The position numbers and the translations under genes were made by a program. Source: Candidatus Tectimicrobiota bacterium (GTDB lineage: Bacteria; JACPUC01). Taken from it: a stretch of 64,000 nt of DNA. The notes below the pieces were generated by a model. The model was given only the letters and a program-made list of their open reading frames with translations, searched no databases and had not been told where the DNA came from. Shown here piece after piece: positions 31,242-41,800 of the stretch. The stretch covers positions 35,923-99,922 of the forward strand of contig JACPUC010000015.1 of the NCBI GenBank assembly GCA_016192455.1. The letters are read 5' to 3'. Every line of letters begins with the position of its first letter. The first letter of the stretch is position 1.

Positions 31242-32252
31242 GGCAGCTCCTTCATGCGGTGCGAATGGATTCGGATCGGCGAGGTGCCGACTCTCCGGGG
31301 CTGACGCTGCTCGGTTCGAGCCTCCTCACCCCGGCGTGCCTGAGCCGTGTTTGGCAACATCCTCGGCAGGGCGCAAAACACCGAGATCGCATCGGCGTCC
31401 GGAGGGGCCTCGTGGTGAGGTAAGCCCTTGCCGCGGCCATGATCCAGTCACGAACACCCGTCCGAAGCGAGGGCAACGTGCAGCTCCCGCTTCAGCTCGA
31501 CATCCTGGACGTCGATGACGCTGTGCCTGCCTCTCGTAACAGGCATGACGAGCATGTAACTCATAGGACATTGCATGTCAAGCTATTGCGGGCGCCAATT
31601 TTCGCAGCTTTCCCTTGACAGAGTGGGGGAGTTATGTACCATGCCCTTCAATCAAGAGGGTTGCTTGCTGGAGGGGTTTCCGTACGGGGTGGCTTAGGGG
31701 ACCCCTGCGACCGGTGAAGGAATCCGTCGCCGGAGAAGAGAGATTGGAAAGCGGCGGAAAGGGTGCGGAATCTTGAAGGGGCCGAATTCTGCCCCTTATC
31801 TTCCGGTCATCCGCCGTCAGGGGAGTCGGCGTGGAAGTGGAAAGGCGCGAAGCCCTCGGAAGCTGTTCATCTCGATCATTGATCGAGTTTGATTTGTATA
31901 GGTGCCAATACTTTGAAGGCGGACGGGAAAGAAGCTCTGTCGCCCTGAAAACCCCACCATTCTCTCGCCGGCGAAGACTGGGACCTTCTCTGAGTTTGAG
32001 ACGGGTACGTGATCTCGCGGTGCTGCTCTCACTAACAGGAGCCATGTTGCTCCCAGCGCGGGGAGCACCGAACAAGATTCCCGATCTGAGTGTGCCTCAA
32101 ATCCCTCATTCATAGCAGGAGCAGCAGCCGGATCATCAGGGATGTTGCGGGGCAGTTGCCAACTGGGAACTCTCGGAACAGAGTACGCGCCCGTCTTCAC
32201 GGCGGCGCCTCGGGTTCCGATCACGCACCCAACCACACGAGGAGGAAAGGTC
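31242..32252. other. Long regulatory gap between divergent units
   Basis: About 1 kb between the R-M pair (minus) and the ABC binding protein (plus). Minus-strand TTGACA at 31581-31576 with TACATG 17 bp on could start the R-M operon. A 38-codon minus frame (31448-31564, MSYMLVMPVTRGRHSV...) is balanced in composition but unrecognised. The plus promoter is listed separately; 31640-32252 would be a ~600-nt leader with several short inverted repeats (e.g. GCGACCGG/CCGTCGC near 31705-31732). No protein-coding gene is supported. Confidence 0.45.
31615..31642 (+). promoter_or_regulatory. Candidate promoter of the ABC binding protein gene
   Basis: TTGACA (31615-31620), 16-bp spacer, TACCAT (31637-31642). 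It would give a very long 5' untranslated leader of ~600 nt. Confidence 0.4.
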
Positions 32253-33434
32253 ATGCGTTCCAACCCCTTTGTCAGGGCATCATGCCTGCTTCTCATCCTT
32301 GCGCTGCTGCTGGGCGCTTCTGCCTTTTCCGCCGCGGCGAAACTGGCCGGGAGCGAAGTCCGCATCGGGGTGATCATCCCTACCTCGGGCTACATCGTAT
32401 TTTTCGGCAACCAGCAACTCCTGGCCTTGCGCATTGCGGAAGAGGAGATCAACGCCGCTGGGGGAATCGGTGGCTTGCCGATGAAGCTGATTGTTTACGA
32501 TACCGCCTCGAAAGGCGAGACGGCGATTGCCGTGACGAAGAAGCTCATTGATACAGATAAAGTACTCGCCATCATTGGGCCGCTGTTGAGCAGCAATGCC
32601 GAAGTCACCTTCCCCGTGGCGAATCGGGCGAAGATCTCCATCATCTCCGCCGCCTCGGCCGCGCCGGGCATCTCCGCTCGCAACCGCCCCTGGGGCTTCC
32701 GAAATACCTCCACCAGCGACAAGGTGAGTGGACCGGCAATCAAGAAATGGGTCGAGATGCACGGCATCAAGTCCGTCGGTATTGTCACCGACGTCAAATC
32801 GGTCGTGAGCAAAATCTACGGCAAGCAAGTTGCTCCAACCTTGCTGGCGCAACACGGGGTTAAAGTGATTGAGAGCATCGATATCATGACAACCGACATG
32901 GATTTCAGCGCCCAGGTCACGAAACTCAAAGCGGCAAAACCTGACGGCATTGTTCTCGCCGGCGAGTTCTTCCTGGCTGCCAATATCGCGCGTGAAGTGC
33001 GCCGCCAAGAGATGAAACAACCCTTCCTAGGCGATGTCACCATCTCAGGGACGCAGTACGTGGAACTCGGCGGCAAGGCTACCGAAGGCACCATCGCCGC
33101 CTCCGACTGGTGGCCGGCGAAGCCGGATGCCCGCGTCCAAGCCTTTGTGGAGAAATTCAAGGCGCGGGACCCCAAGAAGCAAGATCCCCACACTGTGGCC
33201 GCAAGCATGTACGACACGATTTACATTACCAAGCGCTTCATTGAAACCGGGGGGGTGACCAACAAACCTGAGGACCTGGCTGGCGACCGCGAGCGCATTA
33301 GAGATGGATGGGCGAACTTGAAGGATTACGCGGGAATCATGGGGCAGACCACCATCAACAGCGACGGCGATGGGGTGAAGGAACTCTATATCCTCATGGT
33401 GAAAGATGGGAAATATGTTCGCCTGGCCGACTGA
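32253..33434 (+). CDS. ABC transporter substrate-binding protein (LivJ/Peripla_BP_6 type)
   Basis: 393 aa; ATG 32253 directly after GAGGAGGAAAGG. Sec signal peptide (RASCLLLILALLLGASAFSA, cleavage near AAA). The mature protein begins KLAGSEVRIGVIIPTSG and has the two-lobed type I binding fold: ALRIAEEEINAAGGIGGLP, VLAIIGPLLSSNAEVTFPVA, TTDMDFSAQVTKLKAAKPDG. These proteins bind branched-chain amino acids, amides or aromatic acids in the periplasm. No permease or ATPase genes are adjacent, so it is an orphan receptor; its neighbour hydrolase suggests an ester or amide-derived ligand, but that is inference. Confidence 0.88.
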   Translation: MRSNPFVRASCLLLILALLLGASAFSAAAKLAGSEVRIGVIIPTSGYIVFFGNQQLLALRIAEEEINAAGGIGGLPMKLIVYDTASKGETAIAVTKKLIDTDKVLAIIGPLLSSNAEVTFPVANRAKISIISAASAAPGISARNRPWGFRNTSTSDKVSGPAIKKWVEMHGIKSVGIVTDVKSVVSKIYGKQVAPTLLAQHGVKVIESIDIMTTDMDFSAQVTKLKAAKPDGIVLAGEFFLAANIAREVRRQEMKQPFLGDVTISGTQYVELGGKATEGTIAASDWWPAKPDARVQAFVEKFKARDPKKQDPHTVAASMYDTIYITKRFIETGGVTNKPEDLAGDRERIRDGWANLKDYAGIMGQTTINSDGDGVKELYILMVKDGKYVRLAD

Positions 33435-33524
33435 TCTTTCGCTCGCAGGCTGTTGGGCGCAGAGCGCAGAAAGCGGGGGACTGCCCAGGTCGTTCGTGTG
33501 CCGGCCGAGGAGAGAAGAGACGAC

Positions 33525-35159
33525 ATGTTGAAGCAGCGGTTAACACAACTCAGCACGGATCAGGACCTCACTCAGTACCCCTATGCCACCTTGCCGCCGA
33601 CGCCCGAGGCCTCCGAGCCCCGCTACGTTCCGGCTCCGATGGAGAGCATGCGCATTCGCATGCGCGACGGAGTCCACCTCGAGGCCGACATCTTCCGACC
33701 CGCCGCGGCGGGGCAGCGCTTCCCGGCCCTGGTGGCGTGTTCCCCGTATGGCAAGTTCATGCAGCATACGCCCATTTGCCACCAGGGCAACGAAGCGGGT
33801 GATATCGACTTCTGGGTGCGGCGCGGCTATGCGCAGGTCATCTTCGATGTGCGCGGCGCCGGCGGCTCCGAAGGGTTGCTCTGTTTCTTGGGGGATGCCG
33901 AGCAGCAGGACGGCGCCGATCTCATCGAATGGGTGGCGCAGCAGCCGTGGTGCAACGGCAAGGTGGGCATGATCGGCATGTCCTACTACGCCATGATCCA
34001 GTACCTGGTGGCCGCTCAGCAACCTCCCAGCCTGAAGGCGATCTTCCCTTACGATGGCGCCAACGATCTCTACCGCGAATGGATGAACACCGGCGGCCTC
34101 AACGTGCTCGGCTTCGACGCCGCCATGACCTACTTCATCACCCGCGCCAATCTGACCCCCGGCATCCCGCAGGAGCGGGCCGAAGCCCTGCTGGAGTTCG
34201 GGCGCCTGACGATGAATCGCGTCCATCGCGAAGATGGGCCGTACTTCTGGGAGCGTTCGGCCTGCTGCAAGATGGACCGCATCAAGGTGCCCGTCTACTG
34301 CGGCTCGGGCTGGTACAGCATCGGGCTGCACCTGCGCGGCGCCTTCACCGCCTGGGAGAACCTCCAGGTCCCCAAGCGGCTCCTCATTACGGGCAAGAAA
34401 GTGCCGGCGCGCCCCTGGAGGAGCTTCCATGTCGAAGCCCTGCGCTGGTATGACCATTACCTGAAGGGAATGGACACAGGTGTCCACGCGGGGCCGCCCG
34501 TGAACCTCTACACGCTGGGCGCCGAGGAGTGGCGCTCGCACCAGGACTGGCCGCTGCCCACCACCCGCTGGACCGAGTGGCACCTCTCCAGCGACCGCCA
34601 TGGCCGGGGCGTTCTGCTGGACAGCCAGGCCACCCGCACCAGCACCCACAGCTTCACCACGGACCCCGAAAGCCCGGAGTGCCTCGAAGGCTTGCCGGCC
34701 TTGGTCTACCGCACCGAGCCGTTCGAGCGAGACACCGAAATCACGGGGCCGGTCGCCCTCTACCTGGTGGGCTCGGCCGATCAGCCGGAGACGTTTTGGA
34801 TCGCCAAGGTGTTGGACGAAGATGCGGCAGGCCAGACGCGGGTGCTGACCAAAGGATGGCTGCGCGGAACGCACCGCGCTCTGGATCGGGAGCGCTCCAG
34901 ACCGTGGCGTCCGTTCCATCCACACCGGCAGGGGGAGCCGCTCGTGCCGGGAGAGCCGACGGAGTTTCCCATCGAGATTTGGCCCACCTCCAACGTCTTC
35001 AAGGCCGGCCACCGCTTCCGCCTGGAGGTCTCGGCGTGTGACAGCCCTGCCTATGACCTCCCCTTCGCCCACTACCCGTACAGTCGCGTCGTCACCAACA
35101 CCGTCCATGAGGGGGGCGCGCGGGGCTCAAAACTCCTCGTTCCCCTCATTCCATCTTGA
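33525..35159 (+). CDS. CocE/NonD family hydrolase (X-Pro dipeptidyl-peptidase-like)
   Basis: 544 aa; ATG 33525, with AGAAGAGA before it. Alpha/beta-hydrolase (peptidase S15-like) domain, first ~320 residues, followed by a jelly-roll PepX C-terminal domain. The nucleophile is Ser153 in GMIGMSYYAMIQYL; other typical segments are MRDGVHLEADIFRP, VIFDVRGAGGSEG and the C-terminal TRVLTKGWLRGTHRALD. Family members cleave esters such as cocaine, cephalosporin esters or dipeptides. No signal peptide is visible, so it is probably cytoplasmic. A distant paralogue lies at 49991-51721. Confidence 0.88.
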   Translation: MLKQRLTQLSTDQDLTQYPYATLPPTPEASEPRYVPAPMESMRIRMRDGVHLEADIFRPAAAGQRFPALVACSPYGKFMQHTPICHQGNEAGDIDFWVRRGYAQVIFDVRGAGGSEGLLCFLGDAEQQDGADLIEWVAQQPWCNGKVGMIGMSYYAMIQYLVAAQQPPSLKAIFPYDGANDLYREWMNTGGLNVLGFDAAMTYFITRANLTPGIPQERAEALLEFGRLTMNRVHREDGPYFWERSACCKMDRIKVPVYCGSGWYSIGLHLRGAFTAWENLQVPKRLLITGKKVPARPWRSFHVEALRWYDHYLKGMDTGVHAGPPVNLYTLGAEEWRSHQDWPLPTTRWTEWHLSSDRHGRGVLLDSQATRTSTHSFTTDPESPECLEGLPALVYRTEPFERDTEITGPVALYLVGSADQPETFWIAKVLDEDAAGQTRVLTKGWLRGTHRALDRERSRPWRPFHPHRQGEPLVPGEPTEFPIEIWPTSNVFKAGHRFRLEVSACDSPAYDLPFAHYPYSRVVTNTVHEGGARGSKLLVPLIPS

Positions 35160-35769
35160 TCAACAGGAGGGGGTGGAGACCCCGCTTCCCGAGAAGCAGG
35201 CGACCTGGTGGTGGAGCATGCTTCTCTTCCGGGGTGGCGGCGGGGATCCAGACCTTAGGTGTGGGTTCGAGGCAGTTCCCCATGGGCCTTTGGCCCACCC
35301 GCAAGGTCATGAAAATAAGCGGACACTTTATTTCTCAGCCGGCTTTCATCCCATCCACCGCAGGGGCGGTTCGCGAACCGCCCCTACATCGGGATGCAAG
35401 AAACCGTGGAGGGAGGCGAATATCGGTGCGCATCCATGTTGAGCGCTGGTTCCTTCCCCTTCCTTCTCCGCGCCCTCTGCGTCTCCGCGGTGCACTCCAT
35501 TGAACCGCAGAGGCGTAGAGAACGCAGAGGTGAAGGACACCGGCCGCACGAACGTCAGCCTCCCCATCACGTGAAATCAACCACGTGGAGGTTCTTTTTT
35601 CTAAGCGGGGAAGAAGAGCGAGGTTCGGGGCCTGGGCATGGCGACCGCCCATGGCGCGTCGGCCTCGTTGACCGTAGGTACGGCGTCAGCCACGGCGATG
35701 ACTATCTTCATGAAGGGGGAGGCGTTCAGACGAGCTCCGGCGGTTGGGGGGCTAGGTCTGCCTGCGGCC
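35160..35769. other. Intergenic region rich in dispersed repeats
   Basis: About 610 bp with no supported gene. It holds the palindrome at 35362-35385 and a stretch at ~35460-35545 (CTCTGCGTCTCCGCGGTG ... AACCGCAGAGGCGTAGAG) that forms an imperfect inverted repeat of a type widely seen between genes of environmental bacteria. A 6-bp hairpin TGGGCC-ttt-GGCCCA lies near 35285. Confidence 0.5.
35362..35385. repeat. Perfect 24-bp palindrome (REP-like)
   Basis: AGGGGCGGTTCG followed by its exact reverse complement CGAACCGCCCCT. Nearly the same palindrome recurs at 59994-60021, and a related stem at 49788-49807. Confidence 0.85.
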
Positions 35770-36162
35770 TCAGACACGGGAGTGGTACCAGGTGTCGAGG
35801 TCGATGACCTCGGCCAGGCGGGTGCTGGTGTGGCGCAAGCGCTCGATCAGGGAACCGAGGATGTACTGCATCGCCAGCGGCATGGAGGCGAGGAGGCGGC
35901 GAAATTCGCTCTCCGGCACGACGGCCACGCGCACGCGCTCAAGCGCCGCCACCGCCGCCGAGCGCGCGCCGCGGTCAATGATCCCCATCTCCCCGAAGAC
36001 CTCACCCTTGCTGAGCACGCGCAGACTCACCTTGCGCCGATTGACGGTCTTGAACACCTCGACACGGCCTTCCAGAATCACGTAGGCGCTCGTGCCCATG
36101 GCGTCCTCGGCGACGATCACCTCGCCAGCCCCGTAGCTCTCCTCCGGTAGATGCCCCTGCAT
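35770..36162 (-). CDS. Cyclic-nucleotide-binding domain protein (no HTH)
   Basis: 130 aa; ATG at 36162 after GGAGGGAAG. A single Crp-type beta-roll: YGAGEVIVAEDAMGTSAYVI, GRVEVFKTVNRRKVSLRVL and the phosphate-binding cassette GEVFGEMGIIDRGARSAAV with the Arg expected to contact the cyclic phosphate. After it, a helix (IERLRHTSTRLAEVI) and no DNA-binding domain. Stand-alone domains of this kind act as sensors with partners; none can be named here. A TACAAT hexamer lies upstream on the same strand. Confidence 0.85.
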   Translation of the reverse strand: MQGHLPEESYGAGEVIVAEDAMGTSAYVILEGRVEVFKTVNRRKVSLRVLSKGEVFGEMGIIDRGARSAAVAALERVRVAVVPESEFRRLLASMPLAMQYILGSLIERLRHTSTRLAEVIDLDTWYHSRV

Positions 36163-36567
36163 GGTTCTTCCCTCCGTGGGCGGGTCAGCGAACGGCTGTA
36201 TTGTACACCAACACGGCCCCGCCGGCTCCTTCAACTTCTGCCGCCGCGGGACGGAGCCACGCCGGCTGTCGAGGCTGTCGCGGCCGTCACTCCCTGCCCC
36301 AGCCGAGGCCGAGGAACGGAGCCGCCGCCGCGGCCCGCGCAGGGAGCATCGCAACTTGGCATCCCGCCTCCTTACCTTACCGGTTCCACGTTGTCAGCGA
36401 TCGCCTCATGGCTTGACACGGCTTGAACTCGGACGGCAGATGCCTCATCATGCCGTTCAGGAGCCTTGGAGGGGTGAGGCGGCTCCTAGCGACATCACAG
36501 CTCGCGCTTCGGTGTTGGCACGTACAGCGATCCTACCTCCCTTGCCTGGCGGATAAAGGAGCTTATT
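36163..36567. other. Intergenic region before the Ig-repeat genes
   Basis: 405 bp between divergent genes. A TTGACA at 36413-36418 sits in a direct repeat GGCTTGA(CAC)GGCTTGA; no convincing -10 follows at 16-18 bp. Nothing else supported. Confidence 0.4.
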
Positions 36568-38745
36568 GTGCCGCAGCCTGCCGCCTGCCGGCTCCTGGCG
36601 CTGCTCGTGGCCTTGTGGTTGCCGGCCTGGCCCGCGCTCGCCCAGCTCCCGCTTCCGGGTCCACAACCGGACGCCTCCTCGCAAGCGCCCGCGGCACTCA
36701 CCGGGAGGGTCTTCAACGCCCTCACCCTGGTGGGGATTCCCCTGGCGCGCGTGCGGGTTGAGCCGCTCGGCGCCTCGGTGAGCACCGATGTTGACGGCAC
36801 CTTCTCGCTCGCGGTGCCGCCTGGCAGCTATGAGGTGCTCATCGAACAGGAGGCCGACCTCCCCGCGCCACCCCTCGGCTACGCTCTGCGCACGCGTCTT
36901 CCGAGAGTGCGCGTGGACGAGGCGGCCACCCACCTTGAGGTCTTCCTTACCCCCCTCTTCTCTGCCGAGCTGACGGCGCCGCCGGAACCGCTGACCTTGA
37001 TCCCCGCCCGCGCCACCCTGCGCCTCGGCGAGGAGCAGACCTTTCGCGCCAACGGCGGCAGCGGCCTCTACCTCTGGCGGGTGAGCTCGGGGTCGCTGGA
37101 CGTGGACCGCGGCGCGGTAGCCCGCTACACCGCCCCGGCCAGCGCCGGCAGCCATGCGGTGATCCTCTCCGACAGCGCCGGCAACGTCACCACGGCCCAG
37201 GTGCAGGTGACCAACACCCTCTTCATCACCCCGCTCCGCGCCACCCTCCGGCAGGGCGAGGAGAAGGCCTTCACCGCCATCGGGGGCATCCCACCCTATA
37301 GCTGGGCCAGCTCCGCGGGGGACATTCTCGCCGCCTCCGGCGCCTCCGTCACCTATACGGCGCCGCGGCAGAGCGGCAGTCACACGCTGACGGTCACCGA
37401 TGCCGCCAGCAGCCAAGCCGAGGCGACGGTGGAGACGATCCTGCCGCTCAGCATCACCCCTGCGTCCGCAGCCGTTGAATTGGAGGGGAGCGCCGAGTTC
37501 GCGGTGGCGGGGGGGGTGGCTCCCTTCAGCGTCAGGGCCACGGCAGGCACGGTGAGCGGCCCGACGGAGGAGGGGACGATCACCTTTGCGGCGCCCAACC
37601 TGGTGGGCAATCAGTCGCTCATCGTCACTGACAGCGCCGGGAACAACGTCAGCGCCCTGATCAGTGTCAGCCGGGGACGCATCCGCGTCAGCCCGGCCAG
37701 CGCCGCGGTCGAGCCCGGCGAGGCCTTGCGGCTCTCCGCCCTGGGCGGCAGCGCACCGTACCGCTGGGGAGCGGAGGCGGGCTCCCTCAGCGCCGCGCTG
37801 GCGGAAGAAGAGGAACCGATCATCTACATCGCCCCGATCCTGGCGGGTCTCTTCAATGTCACCGTCACCGACAGCGCCGGCAGCGAAGCCCTGATCAGCA
37901 TCAACGTCGCGCAGCCCCTGGCCGTCACCCCGCAAAGCGCCACCCTCGGTCTGGCGGAGGAGCACCTGTTCCTGGCGAGCGGGGGAAGCGGCACCTACAC
38001 CTGGAGTGCGAGCGAAGGGGACCTCAGTTCCACGCAAGGCTCGGAAATACGCTACACGGCGCCGGCGAGCCGCAGCATCAGCAGCCTCATCCTGACCGAT
38101 TCCGCTGGCAACTCGGCCGTCGCCACCATCACCACCAGCCAAGGTCTGCGGATCACCCCCGCCACGGTGGCGCTGGGCCCCTCGCAAGAGAGCACCTTTT
38201 CGCTCGCCGGGGGCGTGCCACCCTACATCCTGCAAACCGAGGCCGGGCAGCTCAGCGCCTCCACGGTCGAGGAGAACCAGCTCTTCACCCACAGCGCCGC
38301 GGTTTTTCCTGGGAGGTACAAGCTGCGCGCCACGGACCGTGAAGGGACGCGGGCGGAGGCCGAGGTGGAGGTGGTGCCGCCGACGCTGACGCTCGCACCC
38401 TCCGAGACGCGGCTGCGCGCCGGCGACACGCTGACGCTCGCCGTTACCACGTCCGGGCGCGGCAACGTCGACCTGTACGTGGGACTGCTCCTGCCCAGCG
38501 GGCAGCTCCTCTCCCTCGCGGCGGAGAACCAGTTCCACGAAGCCGGCGAGGTTCGACCCTTGCGCAGCAACGAGGAAATCAGCGGCGAACAGACGCTGCG
38601 CGCTTTCAGCTTGGCCGTTCCTGCCCTTCCCGAGGAGCTGCGCGGCGACTACCGGGTTGTCGCCCTGCTCACGGCACCTGGGAGGGATCCCTTGCGCCTG
38701 GCGAATCACCTGGCGGTTGCGACGCTGACTCTGACGCTTGATTGA
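36568..38745 (+). CDS. Exported protein with six Ig-like repeats
   Basis: 725 aa; GTG 36568 with AAAGGAG upstream. Signal peptide (LLALLVALWLPAWPALA). Residues ~45-125 form a carboxypeptidase-regulatory-like domain (LTGRVFNALTLVGIPLARVR, STDVDGTFSLAVPPGSYEVL). Then follow six ~75-residue beta-sandwich repeats sharing the pattern ITPxxATLxxGEExxFxAxGGxxPYxW...VTYTAPxxxGxxxLxVTDSAGN, and a C-terminal domain (~130 aa, TLAPSETRLRAGDTLTLAVT). Periplasmic or surface adhesion or scaffold role inferred from domains. Its stop overlaps a TTG in frame with the next gene, which is a larger paralogue. Confidence 0.75.
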   Translation: MPQPAACRLLALLVALWLPAWPALAQLPLPGPQPDASSQAPAALTGRVFNALTLVGIPLARVRVEPLGASVSTDVDGTFSLAVPPGSYEVLIEQEADLPAPPLGYALRTRLPRVRVDEAATHLEVFLTPLFSAELTAPPEPLTLIPARATLRLGEEQTFRANGGSGLYLWRVSSGSLDVDRGAVARYTAPASAGSHAVILSDSAGNVTTAQVQVTNTLFITPLRATLRQGEEKAFTAIGGIPPYSWASSAGDILAASGASVTYTAPRQSGSHTLTVTDAASSQAEATVETILPLSITPASAAVELEGSAEFAVAGGVAPFSVRATAGTVSGPTEEGTITFAAPNLVGNQSLIVTDSAGNNVSALISVSRGRIRVSPASAAVEPGEALRLSALGGSAPYRWGAEAGSLSAALAEEEEPIIYIAPILAGLFNVTVTDSAGSEALISINVAQPLAVTPQSATLGLAEEHLFLASGGSGTYTWSASEGDLSSTQGSEIRYTAPASRSISSLILTDSAGNSAVATITTSQGLRITPATVALGPSQESTFSLAGGVPPYILQTEAGQLSASTVEENQLFTHSAAVFPGRYKLRATDREGTRAEAEVEVVPPTLTLAPSETRLRAGDTLTLAVTTSGRGNVDLYVGLLLPSGQLLSLAAENQFHEAGEVRPLRSNEEISGEQTLRAFSLAVPALPEELRGDYRVVALLTAPGRDPLRLANHLAVATLTLTLD

Positions 38746-38828
38746 GACTCGCGGGGGGGCAACGCCGACGCTTCTCGGCTGCCAGGCCCCTGGAGGGCAC
38801 CGGGGTCGCGGGGAGGTCTGGGTCAAAC

Positions 38829-41800
38829 GTGAAGTTTTGGTCTGTCCTGGCAGTGATTCTGCTCATCACCTGGGGCGGCGCATCCATGGTGTCGGGCCCT
38901 CCCCCCGTTGCCGCACAGGAGCCACTGCCGCCGCCGCCCGGTGGGCTGCTGCCGCCGCCTCCCGGTGGGCTGCTGCCGCCGCCGCCCGGTGGGCTGCTGC
39001 CGCCGCCGCCCGGTGGGCTGCTGCCGCCGCCGCCCGGTGGGCTGCTGCCGCCGCCTCCCGGTGGGGCGCTGCCGCCACCTCCCGGTGGGGCGCCGCTGCC
39101 CGGTGGGGCACCGCCGCCCGGCGGCCAGCCTCCGGGGCCTGGGGCTCCCCTTCCGGGTGGAGGCGGACCGCTGCCGCCGACCGGCCTGCCGCCACCCCCG
39201 CCGCGAGGCGGCTTCCCATCACCGGAGCTGCTGGGTGGAGGCCTGCCGCTGTTCCCTCCGCCGCCCGGCCCAGGCGGACAGCCACTACCCGGGGGACCGC
39301 TGCCGGGAATGCCAGGAGAAGGGCCGCCACCCGCGGGATTTGCGCCTGGCGCGATTCCCCCGGGGGCGGGACGGCCACCGGCTGTCTTCGCCCCTCCGGG
39401 GCTCTTCCCCGGTGGTCCGCCGGTGGAGTTTCGCCTGCCTCAGCCGCACCTCGAAGTGGCGGTGCCGCGGGACCTCTTCCTGCCGGCAGGGGAGCGTCCT
39501 ATGCTCCCTGCCGGTCTTGAGATCCCTGGCCGATTCATGGTGCCGGAGGCACTGCTCACCGAGCAGGGTCGGGTGCGACCTGAGTTCTTCGCCCTGCCTC
39601 CCAGACTCACCCTCCCGCCGGCCTTCGTGAATGCAGAGAACACCGTGCGGCCGGAGGTGTTCGTCTATCCAGCAGGGTTCATCCCGCCGGCGGGGGCGCG
39701 GCTGCCGAGGGATTTCTTCGGCCCTGAGCGGATGCCCGGTAGGGAGGCTCCGGAGAGGGTTGAACGCGTCCAGGCCGTCCGGGGCACGGTGACGGTCGCG
39801 GGGGCGCCCTTTGCGGGCGCCCGCGTCCGTCTGGAGCCGGGGGAGGTCCTCGCCACCACGGGCCCCGACGGTAGGTACTTCGCCGCGGTGGCGGAGCCGG
39901 GCACCTTCTCGGTGCACCTCTCCCTCGACACGCAGCGCCACGATCTGGTCACCCTGGTGGCGCCGTCCGGGATAGCGCCGCCAGGCGCGCCGCGGCAGTT
40001 CGTCGAGCTGCGTCGCGACGCCGTGGTCGTGGCGGAGAACGACACCGTCGCTATCGACTTTGCGTTGTTCCCCGAACGCAGCCAGCAATTGCTGGATCAG
40101 CCTCTGCAGGAGCTTGAGGTCCAGCCTCGCAGCGCCACGTTGACGGGCGGCGAGGAGCAGACCTTCAGCGCCGCGCACGGCACCGGCACGTATCGCTGGC
40201 ACGCCACGCTGGGCAGCTTCAGTTCAACCTCCGACGCCGCCACGACCTACACCGCCCCCGCCTCCGCGGGGACGCACTTCGTCATCGTCAGCGATACCGC
40301 CGGCAATGTCGCCATGGCGAGGGTGGAGGTTACCAATCCCCTTACCATCACCCCCCGGCGCAGCACGGTGGCGCTCGGGGAAACCCAGGAGTTGACGGTC
40401 CTGGGCGGCCTCGGTCCTTACGTATGGTCGGCCTCGGCCGGCTCCTTCAGCGCGCCGGAAGGCTTCCAGGTCACCTACCTCCCACCGGCGGTAGCCGGTG
40501 AGTACGAGGTCGTCGTCACGGACGCCGCCGGCAAGAGCGCCACCGCCGCCATCAGTGTGGTCCTGTCCCTCGCCCTTACGCCGGCCAGCGCCACCCTGCA
40601 GATCGGGGAGAGCGTCACCTTCACCGCCAGCGGCGGCACCGGGGAGTATCGCTGGCGCACCTCCGCGGGAGAAGTTGAGCCGCTGACCGGCGAGCAGACG
40701 ACCTATACGGCGCCGCAGCTTGTCAGTACGCAGTCGCTCATCGTCACGGATTCGGCGGGGAGCAGTGCCGTGGCCGTCATCGCGGTGAGCAGCGGCACCC
40801 TGCGCGTCACCCCGGCCCTCGCCAACCTCGGCTTCCAGGCCAGTCAGGCGTTCAGCGCCACCGGCGGCGTGCCGCCGTACGCTTGGACGGTGGCATCGGG
40901 GGGCTTGAGCGCCACCGAATCAGCGGAGGGGGAGGAGGTTACCTACACGGCGCCGTCCGTGGCCGGAGTGTACGAGATCAACGTCACGGACCGGGCCGGG
41001 AACGCGGGCCTGGCGAGTGTGAACGTCAATCGCGCCTTGCGCATCAGCCCGGCGGCGGCGGTGGTGGAGCGCGGCGGCACGAGCAGCTTCACCGCCCTCG
41101 GCGGCTCGGGGACGTACACCTGGTCGACAACTGGCGGTGAGCTGAGCGCCCTGAGCGGCTCTCCCGTGACCTACACCGCGCCCGACCTCAGCGGCAAGGA
41201 AAACATCATCCTCGCTGATACGGCGGGGAGCGTCGTCACCGCGGTGGTCGAGGTGATCGAGGCGCCGCTGCCGTCGCCGGATCGTCTCATCCTGGGACCG
41301 CAGGAGAGCTCGCGCCTCTCCGTGGCGGGTGGCCGCGCTCCCTACACGTGGCACGCTGAATCAGGCGATTTGAGCGCCACCAGCGGCGACAGCATCATCC
41401 ACACCGGCCCAGTGCTGAGCGGCAGCTACTTCGTGACGGTGATCGACAGCGAAGGCGTCGCCTCGCAGGTTCCCGTGAACATCGTCTCCGGGGCCTCCCT
41501 GGTGGTTACCCCCAATCAGGAGCGCTACGCCGCGGGAGAGCTGCTGGAGATCATCGTCACCACGCTGGGGCGCGGCGTGGCCGACCTCTACGTACGGGTG
41601 GAACTGCCGGCCGGGACGCCGGTGAGCATCACGGAGTTGAACGAGTTCAGCGTCCCCGACGTGTCGCTTCCCTTCGGGAGCCCGGTTCTGCTGGTGCCGG
41701 TGGCTCAGGAAACCACCATCATCTCCGTGCCCCTGCCCGAGACCCTGGTCGGCGCGCTGGCGGGCGAGTACCGCGTCACCGCCTCCCTGGTCGTTCCCGG

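Noticed and set aside
31633-31638. TATGTA as -10 for TTGACA 31615
   Set aside because: Spacer would be only 12 bp; TACCAT at 16 bp is more acceptable.
31640-31800. Known riboswitch (glycine, guanidine or cobalamin type) in the leader
   Set aside because: The conserved core sequences of these classes could not be matched; only generic hairpins are seen.
38925-39092. Tandem repeats as a CRISPR array
   Set aside because: Units are contiguous without spacers and encode an in-frame Pro/Gly repeat; no cas genes in the window.
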